NCBI RefSeq assembly: GCF_900220975.1 | Contig: NZ_OBQD01000013.1 | Location: 119,829 to 183,828 of the forward strand | Direction: 5' to 3' | DNA from: Rhizobium subbaraonis | GTDB lineage: Bacteria > Pseudomonadota > Alphaproteobacteria > Rhizobiales > Rhizobiaceae | Length of the DNA stretch: 64,000 nucleotides | In this document: positions 16,335-29,239 of the stretch, in pieces | How positions within the stretch are numbered: the first letter of the stretch is position 1 | How the letters are laid out: each line of letters starts with the position of its first letter | The notes under the pieces: model-generated | Database searches by the model: none | Told to the model about the DNA's origin: nothing | The model's input: only the letters and a program-made list of their open reading frames with translations | Position numbers and translations under genes: made by a program

Positions 16335-16544
16335 ATGAATACTGGTACAGTTAAGTGGTTCAACGCCACCAAGGGCTTCGGCTTCATTGAGCCTGACAAC
16401 GGCAGCACCGACGTGTTTGTCCATATCTCCGCGGTTGAGCGTGCCGGTCTTGGTTCGCTCGTCGACGGACAGAAGGTTCGCTTCGACATCGTTCAAGACC
16501 GCAAGTCCGGAAAGAATTCCGCTGACAACCTGCAGGCTGCTTGA
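16335..16544 (+). CDS. cspA: Cold-shock protein (CspA family)
   Basis: 69 residues, a single cold-shock domain with RNP1 (KGFGFIEPD) and RNP2 (VFVHIS) RNA-binding motifs. It acts as an RNA chaperone that melts secondary structure. AAAGGAAAT precedes the ATG. A long leader upstream and a terminator downstream (16602-16635) suggest a monocistronic, post-transcriptionally regulated mRNA; some transcripts may read into the next genes, since cspA next to rpsU is common in Rhizobiales. Confidence 0.95.
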   Translation: MNTGTVKWFNATKGFGFIEPDNGSTDVFVHISAVERAGLGSLVDGQKVRFDIVQDRKSGKNSADNLQAA

Positions 16545-16601
16545 ACTATCACTCGGTCGCGCTGACCACGGATGTACTGGCAGCGTAGATGAGTGAAACT
16601 G

Positions 16602-16635
16602 AGAGGTCGGGTTAACGCCCGGCCTTTTATTTTTC
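16602..16635 (+). terminator. Terminator after cspA
   Basis: GGTCGGG and CCCGGCC pair (one G-T) around a TTAACG loop, followed by TTTTATTTTT. Confidence 0.8.
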
Positions 16636-16651
16636 GGCAATGGGAGTTCTC

Positions 16652-16939
16652 ATGCCAAGACATCAATATCGTCCGGGCGACACCGTTATTTTGAAAGCCC
16701 GAGTGCTCGGAAGCACGCAGCCGCAGGGAACGGGACGGATCGTATCCCAACTGCCGGAAACGAACGGCTCACTCCGATATCGGGTGCAGTTTTCGAGCGA
16801 GAATTTTGAGCGCAGCATCGAGCAGGACGAGATCGATACGGTCGTGTCGGCAACAACTGCGCACCGGCCCCACCGCGTAGCAGACAACGGCGGAATCGGA
16901 AGCTGGGTCAAGACCAACGCGATCAGAACCAGGAAATAG
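16652..16939 (+). CDS. Small conserved hypothetical protein of the cspA-rpsU region
   Basis: 95 residues from ATG 16652 with GGGAG nine bases upstream. It is probably beta-rich ([33 protein letters not shown]), suggesting a small barrel, and has a basic tail. No catalytic motif. It lies between cspA and rpsU, 25 bases before the latter, so co-transcription with rpsU is likely. Confidence 0.7.
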   Translation: MPRHQYRPGDTVILKARVLGSTQPQGTGRIVSQLPETNGSLRYRVQFSSENFERSIEQDEIDTVVSATTAHRPHRVADNGGIGSWVKTNAIRTRK

Positions 16940-16964
16940 CAGCCAGACTGCATCAGGAGATATC

Positions 16965-17207
16965 TTGCAAGTTATCGTCAGAGACAACAATATCGAACAA
17001 GCATTGCGCGTCCTGAAAAAGCGGATGCAGCGCGAGGGCATCTTCCGCGAGATGAAGGCCCGCAGCTCCTTCGAGAAGCCGTCCGAGAAGCGAGTCCGCG
17101 AAAAGGCCGAGGCCGTTCGGCGTGCCCGTAAGCTTGCGCGCAAGAAGGCCCAGCGCGAAGGTTTGCTGCCAGCCCCCAAGAAGAAACCCCGCGCCTCAAG
17201 CCGCTGA
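16965..17207 (+). CDS. rpsU: 30S ribosomal protein S21
   Basis: 80 residues, highly basic, with the S21 signature from the N-terminus ([20 protein letters not shown]) and a Lys/Arg-rich C-terminal tail. It sits near the anti-Shine-Dalgarno end of 16S rRNA and aids initiation. The start is TTG at 16965, directly after AGGAGATATC; no ATG fits. A TTG start on a ribosomal protein gene suggests tuned translation. Confidence 0.95.
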   Translation: MQVIVRDNNIEQALRVLKKRMQREGIFREMKARSSFEKPSEKRVREKAEAVRRARKLARKKAQREGLLPAPKKKPRASSR

Positions 17208-17223
17208 CGACAAGGAGGATTGA

Positions 17224-17445
17224 ATGGCCGCCACCAAAGAGGAATTCTTCAAGCGGACCAAATCGTCGGCGGAAGAGAAAGCTGCTCAGACGAACGCCGC
17301 CGCCCGGGACATAATCGCTGCGGAGGCGGTGAAACGTGCATTGAAAACAGAACGCCTTCGCCTGCTTCGGGAGGCGCAAGCCGGCGAGCGGGTGGATGAG
17401 CCGGTCGCACAGAAGCCGAAATCGCGCACGTCGAAAAAGAAGTAA
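17224..17445 (+). CDS. Small charged hypothetical protein
   Basis: 73 residues, rich in Lys, Glu, Arg and Ala, predicted almost wholly helical, with a basic C-terminal tail (KPKSRTSKKK). AAGGAGG lies before the ATG. It begins 16 bases after rpsU and is probably in the same operon. No motif; it may bind RNA or ribosomes (inference from composition and context). Confidence 0.65.
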   Translation: MAATKEEFFKRTKSSAEEKAAQTNAAARDIIAAEAVKRALKTERLRLLREAQAGERVDEPVAQKPKSRTSKKK

Positions 17446-17534
17446 GAGCGAATATCTACGCGCCTCAGACTGGCTGCTCGATGAAACCGACGGGCCCAGG
17501 CATTCGTTCTGATGGAACAGAAGTGGGAGAGCGC

Positions 17535-17792
17535 ATGCCGCAATTCTCGTTTGCCACGACGGACTGTGATGGCGCGTCCGGTCCGGATGCCATATGCGAT
17601 CTGCAGGATTATGGATCGGCCGTAACGCAGGCGAGAAAAGCGCTTGCCGCGATGGCATTGGGCGGCCTTCCCGACGAGGCGCGTCCATATTCGGTGCGAA
17701 TTTACGATGGTACTGGCGAAATCCTGGCGGAGTTCAGTCTAGAATTTCATGCCGAGTTCTATTCGAGCCGTTATCCGGATCCGATGCAATAG
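17535..17792 (+). CDS. DUF6894-like small hypothetical protein
   Basis: 85 residues from ATG 17535, which has AGAGCGC upstream. The pattern PQFSFATTDCDG...LQDYGSAVTQARKALAAMA...YSVRIYDGTGEILAEFSLEF fits a small domain repeated in many rhizobial genomes. No function is known for it. An upstream ATG (17481) in frame is possible but lies in less conserved-looking sequence. Confidence 0.6.
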   Translation: MPQFSFATTDCDGASGPDAICDLQDYGSAVTQARKALAAMALGGLPDEARPYSVRIYDGTGEILAEFSLEFHAEFYSSRYPDPMQ

Positions 17793-17894
17793 CCTGCCGC
17801 CGTCAACGAACTTCCCAGGTGGCGACAGCCACCAGATCGCCGCATCCAGCCCATTTGGACGGTCAGGAAGGAATTCCCCCAGAAGGAGGCGTCA

Positions 17895-18125
17895 TTGGCC
17901 CACATTTCCCCTCCACACCAGGACTGCACGTCAGACCGGCTTCTCGAATGCGAGGAGGCGCTCGAAGGCCCGTTCCAACAGATCGTGTGGCAAGCGATGC
18001 AGGCGGGCTGGGATGAGGTGGAGGTGTGTACGGCAGTTGCCATGCTGGCGGATCATCATATCCTTGCCTCCTACGAGAACCAGAAGACCGTGCGTACAGG
18101 AAAAATCGGCCGAAAACGGCGGTAG
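17895..18125 (+). CDS. Small hypothetical protein with TTG start
   Basis: 76 residues. A very strong ribosome site (AGAAGGAGG) lies six bases before TTG 17895, which fixes the start. The sequence is acidic at first (LLECEEALEGPFQQIVWQAM) and basic at the end (KIGRKRR), with no membrane segment. Not recognised. Confidence 0.6.
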   Translation: MAHISPPHQDCTSDRLLECEEALEGPFQQIVWQAMQAGWDEVEVCTAVAMLADHHILASYENQKTVRTGKIGRKRR

Positions 18126-18231
18126 GTAGCGCGCTGCCGCGGATGGCGGTGGACCGCCAGCCAGGAAAGGCGGCCCCTTCGATTGGCGAAGGCGCCGCCG
18201 TTGATCCGCACGCCGACGATTTGCGACGAGA

Positions 18232-18543
18232 CTAGGCGGCCTTGCCCCGCAACCGGGCCTGTGCCCTGCGGGCGATACTTGCCGCAAACATCGGCGTCTC
18301 CCGGCGATTGTGGTCTCCGCCGGCTGCCTGGCGGGCGGCCGCCGCCTGCTCGAAGGTCTGGCCATGCTGATCTACGAAGCTCATAAACGCATCGGTCGGA
18401 TGTGACGTCACGCGGTTGGTGTAGCGCGTACGCCCACCTTCGATGGCCTCCGCGACAAGTTCCCAGATCACGTTGACCTGCGTGCGTCCGGCAGCGGTGA
18501 AGCTGTCGGAGATGGAATTCATTCGGCAATAGGTCGGCGACAC
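18232..18543 (-). CDS. Probable START-like (SRPBCC) protein, possibly N-terminally truncated
   Basis: 103 residues from GTG 18543, reading YCRMNSISDSFTAAGRTQVNVIWELVAEAIEGG...YTNRVTSHPTDAF, which looks like the second half of a START-like ligand-binding fold. The frame stays open upstream (SFCHPVVQHYIAEEVSP) without a good start or ribosome site, so the N-terminal half seems lost or broken near 18580. It may be a fragment. It lies 93 bases downstream of nrdF on the same strand. Confidence 0.45.
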   Translation of the reverse strand: MSPTYCRMNSISDSFTAAGRTQVNVIWELVAEAIEGGRTRYTNRVTSHPTDAFMSFVDQHGQTFEQAAAARQAAGGDHNRRETPMFAASIARRAQARLRGKAA

Positions 18544-18636
18544 TTCTTCTGCGATATAGTGCTGGACGACGGGGTGACAGAAACTGCGCCTCCGAAATCT
18601 TTGCCCCCTTCACGCTGGAGGCAAATGCGACGCCGC

Positions 18637-21841
<3,205 letters not shown>

Positions 21842-21845
<4 letters not shown>

Positions 21846-22255
21846 CGTGTCCAAAATCGTTCCAGTCCGTCTTTGACATTGGCGACGTCTTCCGCAGTCC
21901 CCAAAAGCTCGAAGCGATAGAGATACGGCACCCCGCACTTGGCGGAGATGACGTCGCCGGCGATCGCGAAGGTCTCGCCGAAGTTGCTGTTGCCCGCGGC
22001 AATCACGCCGCGAAGGTTTCCGCGGTTTTCCGCATCGTTGAGGAAGCGGATCACCTGTTTGGGGACGGCACCCCTGGCGCCCCCATGACCGTCGTCGCCG
22101 CAATAGGTCGGCACGATGAGCACAAATGGCGCCTTTGCCTTCAGCGTCTCATCGGCGCGAAGGGGAATGCGGCAGGCTGCAAGGCCAAGCTTTTGGACGA
22201 AGCGATGGGTGTTTTCCGACCGTGTGGAAAAATAGACGAGCCCGCCCACCGCCAT
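21842..22255 (-). CDS. nrdI: NrdI flavodoxin-like protein
   Basis: 137 residues, flavodoxin fold: phosphate loop [13 protein letters not shown], then [20 protein letters not shown] and [15 protein letters not shown] around the FMN. It supplies the oxidant that assembles the dimanganese-tyrosyl cofactor of NrdF. Its presence supports a manganese class Ib enzyme. It is coupled to nrdE by ATGA and starts seven bases after nrdH. Confidence 0.95.
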
Positions 22256-22261
22256 TCGCCT

Positions 22262-22483
22262 TCACGCCAGCGCACGGATCATGTCCGGGCGGAAGCCCGA
22301 CCAGTGCTGCTCCCCGGCGATGACCACAGGCACCTGACGATAGCCGAGCCCCTGAACGAGCGCGAAGGCATCCGCATCCTCAGAGACGTCGACCACGCTG
22401 TAGTCGATGCCCTGGCGATCGAATGCACGGGTGGTCGCGCTGCACTGAACGCAGGCGGGCTTGGAATAGACGGTGATGGACAT
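22262..22483 (-). CDS. nrdH: Glutaredoxin-like NrdH redoxin
   Basis: 73 residues, glutaredoxin-sized with a CVQC active site (Cys11/Cys14), VPVVIAGEQHWSGFRPDMI at the C-terminal half as in NrdH. It feeds electrons to NrdE. ATG 22483 follows AAGAGGAAA; an upstream in-frame ATG (22531) would add a non-homologous tail. First gene of the operon, with a cobalamin riboswitch about 270 bases upstream. Confidence 0.95.
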   Translation of the reverse strand: MSITVYSKPACVQCSATTRAFDRQGIDYSVVDVSEDADAFALVQGLGYRQVPVVIAGEQHWSGFRPDMIRALA

Positions 22484-22748
22484 GGGTTTCCTCTTGATCA
22501 GGCAATTGGACATGACAGGTCGGCCGGTCACCCCGCGATGACCGTTCGGCGAATGGCAATGAGATGGTCGACCGCCTTAGGGACGGCCGGACGCGGAGCG
22601 CCGCTTACTCGCGCGGAGGTATTGGAGACAGGATCGACATGGCTTCACCCCGAGGCATTTCCGCGGGATATCGGGGGAGACGGCGGGCGGCATCATGCAC
22701 AACCCAACGCTCGCCAACCGGACACCCCGCCCGTGGACGTTCATGTGC

Positions 22749-22945
22749 GAGGCAGGTCTCCTGGCTTGCGGGTCGCCGCATCCGTTCCCCTTCCCAAGGC
22801 TTCTGCGCCTCAGTGGATTTTTGAACGAACGCTCGCCGCGTACAGTTGCGGGGGCAGCTCCGGATTGTCGCGGCCATCATGGCCGCCCCGGATTCCCGTC
22901 TTAGCCTTCGATCCTTTCGAATCGAAGGAACCTCGAACACAACAT
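22749..22945 (-). ncRNA. Cobalamin (B12) riboswitch upstream of nrdHIEF
   Basis: The minus strand carries the conserved blocks in order: GAGGTTCC (P2/P3 side), AAGACGGGAATCCGG, GAGCTGCCCCCGCAACTGTA, CCACTG, GGGAAGG, CGACCCGCAAGCCAGGAG and ACCTGCC (B12 box). This matches the B12 aptamer in the leader of nrdHIEF. Binding of adenosylcobalamin would lower expression of this B12-independent reductase when a cobalamin-dependent class II enzyme can work. The remaining 265 bases to nrdH (22484-22748) hold no supported gene and probably include the expression platform. Confidence 0.9.
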
Positions 22946-23036
22946 ATAGTAGACGAGGTGAAAAATGCGTCAACGACTATGATTGGTTATCAACGTTTTC
23001 ATACGAACCGATGAGAACCGGACGGTCCCGCTCATC

Positions 23037-23872
23037 ATGAAGGCCGTGGAGGGATATGGCCTGTTCATGGGCGCGGCCAGCTTCGAGTTTTCCAATCCCG
23101 TCAGCAGCGGCTTTACGCTGAAGGGCAGTTCAAAGACCGACTGGCTGTTCGGCGCCAAGGGCGCAGACAAGCTCTACGGACGCGGCGGAAGCGACTTCCC
23201 CTATGGCGGCGCCGGAAAGGACCGCTGTACGGGGAGGCCGGGAACGACGTCCTCAACGGCGGCCCGGGCGCAGACAAGCTCTACGGCGGCAAGGGCAAGG
23301 ACACGGCTTCCTACGAAGGCGCATCAGCGGGCGTTAACGCAAGCCTCGCCAAGCCCTCCATCAACAAGGGCGACGCCAAGGGTGATACCTACAACTCCAT
23401 CGAGAACCTGACCGGCTCCAGCCATACCGACAGGCTGAGCGGCGACAGCAAGTCCAACGTCCTGAGCGGTGGCGTCGGCAAGGACATGCTCAAGGGCAAT
23501 CGCGGCAACGACACGCTGATCGGCGGCAAGGGCGCGGACGCCCTCTATGGCGGCAAGGGCAAGGACGTCTTCGTATTCAAGGAACTGACAGATTCGACCG
23601 TCAAGTCTTCCGGCCGCGACACGATCTACGACTTCTCGAAGGGAGACCGCATCGACCTGAAGGCGATCGACGGGGACATCTACGGATGGGGCGACCAGGC
23701 GTTCAGCTTCATCGGATCGAAGGGTTTCAGTGGCGACGCCGGCGAATTGCGCTTTAGCAAGAAGAACGGCAGCACCTCCATCTATGCCGACGTCGACGGT
23801 GACAAGAAGGCCGACTTCGCCATCCACGTCGACAAGCTCTACACCTTCGAGAAGGGCGACTTCCTGCTTTGA
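23037..23872 (+). pseudogene. RTX-type calcium-binding secreted protein gene with a frameshift
   Basis: The first frame (23037 to about 23224) gives GADKLYGRGGSDFPYGGAGKD nonapeptides. The rest is one frame back (about 23225-23872): YGEAGNDVLNGGPGADKLYGGKGKD, a linker, then LKGNRGNDTLIGGKGADALYGG and a typical RTX C-terminal part (DTIYDFSKGDRIDLKAID...YADVDGDKKADF). One base is missing near CCGCTGTAC (23223-23231). Restored, it would be about 279 residues, a short calcium-binding protein exported by a type I system through its C-terminus. No transporter gene is adjacent. A sequencing error cannot be excluded. Confidence 0.75.
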
Positions 23873-23911
23873 CGGCGTCGGCCGGATTGTAGAATTCGGC
23901 CAAGTGCCACG

Positions 23912-23943
23912 GTCACCGGGATCGCGCTTCGTCTCCCGGTGAC
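23912..23943 (+). terminator. Hairpin after the RTX gene
   Basis: GTCACCGGGA and TCCCGGTGAC form a perfect 10-bp stem with a 12-base loop, 39 bases after the stop. The T run is weak (ATTT), so termination efficiency is uncertain. Confidence 0.6.
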
Positions 23944-23969
23944 ATTTCCTGCCAGAGAACGTGGCCTCG

Positions 23970-24015
23970 CCCCTGCCCCTGCCCCTGCCCCTGCCCCTGC
24001 CCCTGCCCCTGCCCC
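23970..24015. repeat. Hexanucleotide tandem repeat (CCCCTG)7
   Basis: Seven uninterrupted copies of CCCCTG plus CCCC, in the intergenic gap between the RTX gene and ureG. It is long enough to vary by slippage. On the minus strand it creates a Gly/Arg or similar dipeptide frame that is not a credible gene. Confidence 0.9.
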
Positions 24016-24157
24016 GGACGGTCCTCCGTTCACGGCTCCTGCCGCAACGACCTCCCTGCACCTGGCCCATGCCCACATCTTGCATTCCGGGCGCCGCCTG
24101 CCCTAGCCGACAAAGGCGCTGGCCGACCTGAAGATCGTCTGCAAGGCAAGGCGCGCT

Positions 24158-24772
<615 letters not shown>

Positions 24773-24940
24773 GGGATGTCCTTTCGATATGCCTTTGTTC
24801 GAGAATAGCGTGGTGGGGTGCTGACGCAATGGTGAAGAGGGGTGCGGCAAGGTGCACAGCTGACGGCGGACAAGGATGGATCACTCCCTCTGCTCGCGTT
24901 TACGACTTCTCCCCAATCCGCCGGCGCGTCTGGCGCGACG

Positions 24941-25612
24941 TCAAGACCGGAACAGCCGCGAATGCTGTGTCTCGTGCCGCAGCGAGGCGATGTCGGCGTG
25001 GACCGTGGCAGCGCCAAGATCATCGAGCGTGCTGGCGGCGGCACAGGCGGAGACGGCGGCAATCCCCTCCTCCAGCCCCGCCAGGATCGCCACGCCTTCC
25101 GCCTGCCCGCACACGCCGAGCCGGATACCGGCGGAAACCGACTGCGACAGGGCGGCGTGCAGGTAGGCGGCGAGCGACTCGACGACCGGCAGCCGATGGG
25201 CGGCGGCCACGGCGCCGGCGGCGACCGGATAGGGAACGTCCTGCGGCAGGCGCGCCAACACAGGATCGGGCCAGGCCGAAGCAGCGGTGACGAAGGCGCG
25301 ACCGAGCGACAGCGTCTCGGCATGACGTTCGCCCGAGCCGGCGAGCGCCAGCCCGAGCTCGGCCAGTTCGGCCAGTCCCGCCTCGTCGTCGACCCGGCGC
25401 CAGGCCTCGGCGAACAGGAGCGCATCGTTCCAGAGCGAACCATGCGAAAGCAGCGTTCCGAGCCATGCAGAGAGGCCGCCCGCGTCCCTCACCATGCGGT
25501 CGGCGACCGCGCGCTCCAGCCCGCCGGACCAGGCGAATCCGCCCACGGGAAACGCCGGCGACAGCCATGCCATCAGCCGCAGCAGTGCGCGGGTATCGAT
25601 GCCCTCAGCCAT
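24941..25612 (-). CDS. ureF: Urease accessory protein UreF
   Basis: 223 residues, all-helical, beginning LLRLMAWLSPAFPVGGFAWSGGLERAV, the UreF signature. It bridges UreD-bound apo-urease and UreG and acts as a fidelity checkpoint for nickel loading. It starts five bases after the ureE stop, so translation is probably coupled. Ends QHSRLFRS as in rhizobial UreF. Confidence 0.94.
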   Translation of the reverse strand: MAEGIDTRALLRLMAWLSPAFPVGGFAWSGGLERAVADRMVRDAGGLSAWLGTLLSHGSLWNDALLFAEAWRRVDDEAGLAELAELGLALAGSGERHAETLSLGRAFVTAASAWPDPVLARLPQDVPYPVAAGAVAAAHRLPVVESLAAYLHAALSQSVSAGIRLGVCGQAEGVAILAGLEEGIAAVSACAAASTLDDLGAATVHADIASLRHETQHSRLFRS

Positions 25613-25617
25613 TCCGC

Positions 25618-26133
25618 TCAGTCGTGGTGATGATGGTCGTGGCCGTGATGATGGTGGTCATCGTGGCCGTGCCCGTGGGTGGGCCCGTGATCATGCCCGC
25701 CATGGCCGTGATAGGCGCCGCGCACCGGCTGGAACGCAGCTTCGACGTCGGTGACCGTCGCGCCCAGCCCCTCCAGCATCGCGCGGATGACATGGTCGCG
25801 CGGAACGAGGATGCGCCCTTCCTCGATCTGCGCCGTCAGGTGGCGGTTGCCGAGGTGCCAGGCGAGCTCGATCAGGTGGAGGGTGTCGCGCGCCTTGACC
25901 TCGAGCAGCTTCTCGGGCGCGGCCTGGATCTCGACGGTCTCGCCGTTGTCGAGCACCAGCCGGTCGCCGTGATGGAACAGCACCGCCTCCTTCAGGTCGA
26001 GCATGATCATCTCGCCGTTCGACAGGTGCAGCACCTTGCGGCGCAGGTGGCGCAAGTGCGAGGGCAGCGTGACGGTGTCGGCCGGCGGATCGGAGACCTC
26101 GCCGGCCGGGCGATAGGAATGGACGTGCTGCAT
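25618..26133 (-). CDS. ureE: Urease nickel metallochaperone UreE
   Basis: 171 residues. The N-terminal peptide-binding domain and central metal-binding domain ([23 protein letters not shown]) are followed by a very His-rich tail (residues about 142-171, [20 protein letters not shown] and more) that binds several Ni ions. It delivers nickel to UreG. ATG 26133 removes a spurious upstream extension. The gene lies between the TIGR02117-type gene and ureF. Confidence 0.95.
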   Translation of the reverse strand: MQHVHSYRPAGEVSDPPADTVTLPSHLRHLRRKVLHLSNGEMIMLDLKEAVLFHHGDRLVLDNGETVEIQAAPEKLLEVKARDTLHLIELAWHLGNRHLTAQIEEGRILVPRDHVIRAMLEGLGATVTDVEAAFQPVRGAYHGHGGHDHGPTHGHGHDDHHHHGHDHHHHD

Positions 26134-26146
26134 GGGGATACTCCGG

Positions 26147-26818
26147 TCAATTGAAGACGTCGAGGGAGACGGCAAGCGTCTGCGGCAGAGGGTTCCAGAG
26201 GCCCGTACGCAATCCGGCCGCCCGCAATGCCGCGGCAGTCCAGGTGTTGCAGCCGACGAAGGCGTTGAAGTGGCCGTTCGCCTCGAAGAACCGATCATGG
26301 CCACCATAGCCCGCATTCGGCACGGCGACCACCTCGCCTCCGGTTTCGGCAAAACTTTCATCGATGAACTTGAGAAGCCTACGGAAATCCGCGGCACTCA
26401 CATCCAGCGACATCACGGCCGGGTGCGCCTCGTCGATCCCACCGGCAACATCGACGTGCATCACCGATCGGTCGATCGTCAGCGCGCGCAAGACCGGCAT
26501 CGGCTTCAGGTCTGCCCAGGTCGGCGTTTCCAGATAGAAGGAACGACCGCCCCAGCCGATGACCAGCCACTCCGCGCCCGGATCGGCCACCGGAATGCCC
26601 GATCCGCCGAGGAAGCCAAAGGCCGTGCGCGTTTCGACCCCGAGCGGAATGGCGATGTCGGAGTGGATGGGATTGGACAGCAGCAAGATTCGCGTCGACC
26701 CCGCCGGGGCCGTCGAGGCCTGCGTTTCAAACAGCGGTCGCGGGACGAACGTCCCGACGGCGACGGCAAGCCCGACCAGTGCAATCAGACCGAGAAAACC
26801 GAAGACGACCTTCTTCAA
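26147..26818 (-). CDS. Urease-region conserved hypothetical protein (TIGR02117/DUF2459 type)
   Basis: 223 residues: N-terminal membrane anchor or signal ([19 protein letters not shown]), then [31 protein letters not shown] and [16 protein letters not shown]. These blocks identify a family named for its place in urease clusters; the HSD, Cys and His residues look like a periplasmic hydrolase site, but no activity is established. It lies between ureC and ureE, 13 bases before the latter. Confidence 0.8.
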   Translation of the reverse strand: MKKVVFGFLGLIALVGLAVAVGTFVPRPLFETQASTAPAGSTRILLLSNPIHSDIAIPLGVETRTAFGFLGGSGIPVADPGAEWLVIGWGGRSFYLETPTWADLKPMPVLRALTIDRSVMHVDVAGGIDEAHPAVMSLDVSAADFRRLLKFIDESFAETGGEVVAVPNAGYGGHDRFFEANGHFNAFVGCNTWTAAALRAAGLRTGLWNPLPQTLAVSLDVFN

Positions 26819-26850
26819 CGATCAGGCTCCATCCCGTGCCGACCTGCGCC

Positions 26851-28560
26851 TCAAAACAGGAAATAGCGCTGCGCCATCGGCAACACCGTCGCCGGCTCGC
26901 AGGTGAGGAGCTCGCCGTCGGCGCGGACCTCATAGGTCTCGGGATCGACTTCGATGTGCGGCGTCAGGCTGTTGTGGATCATCGACGCCTTGGAGATACC
27001 GCCCCGGACATTCTTCACCGCGACCAGCTTCTTGTCGACGCCGAGCCGCTGCGCCAGCCCGCCGTCGAGCGAGGCCTGGGAGACGAAGGTGACGGAGGAA
27101 TTGGTGCGCAGCTTGCCGTAGGCGGCAAACATCGGCCGGTAGTGCATCGGCTGCGGCGTCGGGATCGAGGCGTTCGGATCGCCCATCGGGGCTGCTGCGA
27201 TCGAGCCGCCGAGCAGCACCATCTCCGGCTTCACGCCGAAGAAAGCCGGGCTCCAGAGCACGAGGTCGGCGCGCTTGCCCACTTCGACCGAGCCGATCTC
27301 GTGAGAAACGCCATGGGCGATCGCCGGGTTGATCGTATACTTGGCGATGTAGCGGCGGACGCGGAAATTGTCGTTGTCGCCGGTCTCTTCCTTCAGCTTG
27401 CCGCGCTGGCGCTTCATCTTGTCGGCCGTCTGCCAGGTGCGGATCGCCACTTCGCCGACGCGGCCCATGGCCTGGCTGTCGGACGAGATGATCGAGAACG
27501 CGCCGATATCGTGCAGGATGTCTTCCGCCGCGATCGTTTCCTTGCGGATGCGGCTTTCGGCGAAGGCGATGTCCTCGGGGATCGACGGTGACAGGTGATG
27601 GCAGACCATCAGCATGTCCAAGTGCTCGGCCAGCGTATTGACCGTGTAGGGCCGCGTCGGATTGGTCGAAGACGGGATGACGTTTGGATTGCCGCAGACC
27701 TTGATGATGTCGGGCGCATGGCCGCCGCCGGCTCCTTCGGTGTGGAAGGCATGGATGGTGCGGCCCTTGATGGCGGCCACCGTGTCCTCGACGAAGCCGC
27801 TCTCGTTCAGCGTGTCGGTGTGGATCATCACCTGCACATCGAAGGCATCGGCAACCGTCAGGCAGTTGTCGATCGCAGCCGGCGTCGTGCCCCAGTCCTC
27901 GTGCAGCTTCAGCGAGGAGGCGCCGGCAAGGATCATCTCCTCCAGCGGTGCCGGCAGCGAGGCGTTGCCCTTGCCGGCGAGCGCAAGGTTCATCGGGAAC
28001 GCATCGAAGCTCTCGATCATCCGCTCGATATGCCACGCACCGGTGCAGGTGGTGGCCAGCGTGCCATGCGCCGGGCCGGAGCCGCCGCCGAGCATGCAGG
28101 TAACGCCTGACATCAGCGCCTCCTCGATCTGCTGCGGGCAGATGTAGTGGATGTGCGCGTCCATGCCGCCGGCGGTCAGGATCTTGCCCTCGCCGGCAAT
28201 GGCTTCCGTCGAGGGGCCGACGATGATCGTCACGCCCGGCTGCGTGTCCGGATTGCCGGCCTTGCCGATCGCGTGGATGCGACCGTCCTTCAGGCCGACG
28301 TCCGCCTTGTAGATGCCGGTGTGATCGACGATCAGCGCATTGGTGATGACGGTATCGACAGCACCTTCACCGCGCGTGGCCTGGCTCTGGCCCATGCCGT
28401 CGCGGATGACCTTGCCACCACCGAACTTCACCTCGTCGCCATAGGTGGTGAAGTCCTTCTCCACCTCGATGAAGAGCTCGGTATCGGCAAGCCGCACCTT
28501 GTCACCCGTGGTCGGGCCGAACATCGAGGCATAAGCCTTGCGGGACATCTTGTAGGACAT
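26851..28560 (-). CDS. ureC: Urease alpha (catalytic) subunit
   Basis: 569 residues, full family length. Nickel-site residues are visible: DAHIHYICP, the carbamylated Lys in [32 protein letters not shown], the flap Cys/His in MVCHHLSPS and Asp in SSDSQAMGR. It hydrolyses urea to ammonia and carbamate with UreA and UreB in the cytoplasm. It starts three bases after the urease-associated glycosyltransferase-like gene. Confidence 0.98.
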   Translation of the reverse strand: MSYKMSRKAYASMFGPTTGDKVRLADTELFIEVEKDFTTYGDEVKFGGGKVIRDGMGQSQATRGEGAVDTVITNALIVDHTGIYKADVGLKDGRIHAIGKAGNPDTQPGVTIIVGPSTEAIAGEGKILTAGGMDAHIHYICPQQIEEALMSGVTCMLGGGSGPAHGTLATTCTGAWHIERMIESFDAFPMNLALAGKGNASLPAPLEEMILAGASSLKLHEDWGTTPAAIDNCLTVADAFDVQVMIHTDTLNESGFVEDTVAAIKGRTIHAFHTEGAGGGHAPDIIKVCGNPNVIPSSTNPTRPYTVNTLAEHLDMLMVCHHLSPSIPEDIAFAESRIRKETIAAEDILHDIGAFSIISSDSQAMGRVGEVAIRTWQTADKMKRQRGKLKEETGDNDNFRVRRYIAKYTINPAIAHGVSHEIGSVEVGKRADLVLWSPAFFGVKPEMVLLGGSIAAAPMGDPNASIPTPQPMHYRPMFAAYGKLRTNSSVTFVSQASLDGGLAQRLGVDKKLVAVKNVRGGISKASMIHNSLTPHIEVDPETYEVRADGELLTCEPATVLPMAQRYFLF

Positions 28561-28563
28561 GAG

Positions 28564-29226
28564 TCAGGCTCCTTGGGAGGGCGAGAGCGAAGGCGGAAAA
28601 AGCGAAGGCGAAGAGGCGTCCATCAGGCGGATGCGTCCCGCAGCGGCAAGGGAGGCGACGAGCCGGCGCTCGGCGGCAAAGGGATGGCCGTCCCAGCCCT
28701 CATGGCTGAAACCGGCCATAACGACCTCCGCGCCTGCGAATTCAGGCTCTGTAAGCACCTGGAAGAGCGTGACGAGACCACTGCTCGGCACCACATAGGC
28801 TCCGGGCGCATGGGGCGCGAGTGCTGCATCGGCCGCCGCGTGCACGAGCGCGGGGATGACCCGGTGCCGCTTGCCGTTCTCCGCGGCGAAGCGGGCGAAA
28901 TCTTCCGTGCGGTCGTCACAGAAATCATCGAGTTCGGGGTGGCTGACGGCGAGTTGCGGGCGAAGGGACGCGAATTTCTCGGGATCCCGCACCGACCAGA
29001 TCTCGCAGGCAGCCCGCACCGGGGCGCTGTCGCGCCATTCCGGGCCGTCGAGCATTTCGGTGGCCGGGCGCCCGGTGTTGCAGACGGCGACGGCATCGGT
29101 ACGCCGGCCCGACCGGGCCGTGTTGCGGCTGAGGTTGAAACGGACGACGAAATCGGCGGCGTCGATGATCGCGCCCGCTCCTTCCGCCACCGCCCCGTTG
29201 CCCACGATCATGATCCGCCGCCCCAT
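28564..29226 (-). CDS. Urease-operon accessory protein, glycosyltransferase family 29-like
   Basis: 220 residues. The N-terminus (RIMIVGNGAVAEGAGAIIDAADFVVRFNLSRN) resembles the sialylmotif-type nucleotide-sugar site of family 29 enzymes, and rhizobial copies are usually called urease-operon accessory proteins because of their position. No nickel motif is present, so a role in urease assembly is unproven. Three bases upstream of ureC and co-transcribed with it. Confidence 0.65.
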   Translation of the reverse strand: MGRRIMIVGNGAVAEGAGAIIDAADFVVRFNLSRNTARSGRRTDAVAVCNTGRPATEMLDGPEWRDSAPVRAACEIWSVRDPEKFASLRPQLAVSHPELDDFCDDRTEDFARFAAENGKRHRVIPALVHAAADAALAPHAPGAYVVPSSGLVTLFQVLTEPEFAGAEVVMAGFSHEGWDGHPFAAERRLVASLAAAGRIRLMDASSPSLFPPSLSPSQGA

Positions 29227-29239
29227 CTCGCCCCGCCCG

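Noticed and set aside
23324..24085. Minus-strand frame with a long (GR)n tract
   Set aside because: The tract is the translated hexanucleotide repeat; the rest is antisense to the RTX gene.
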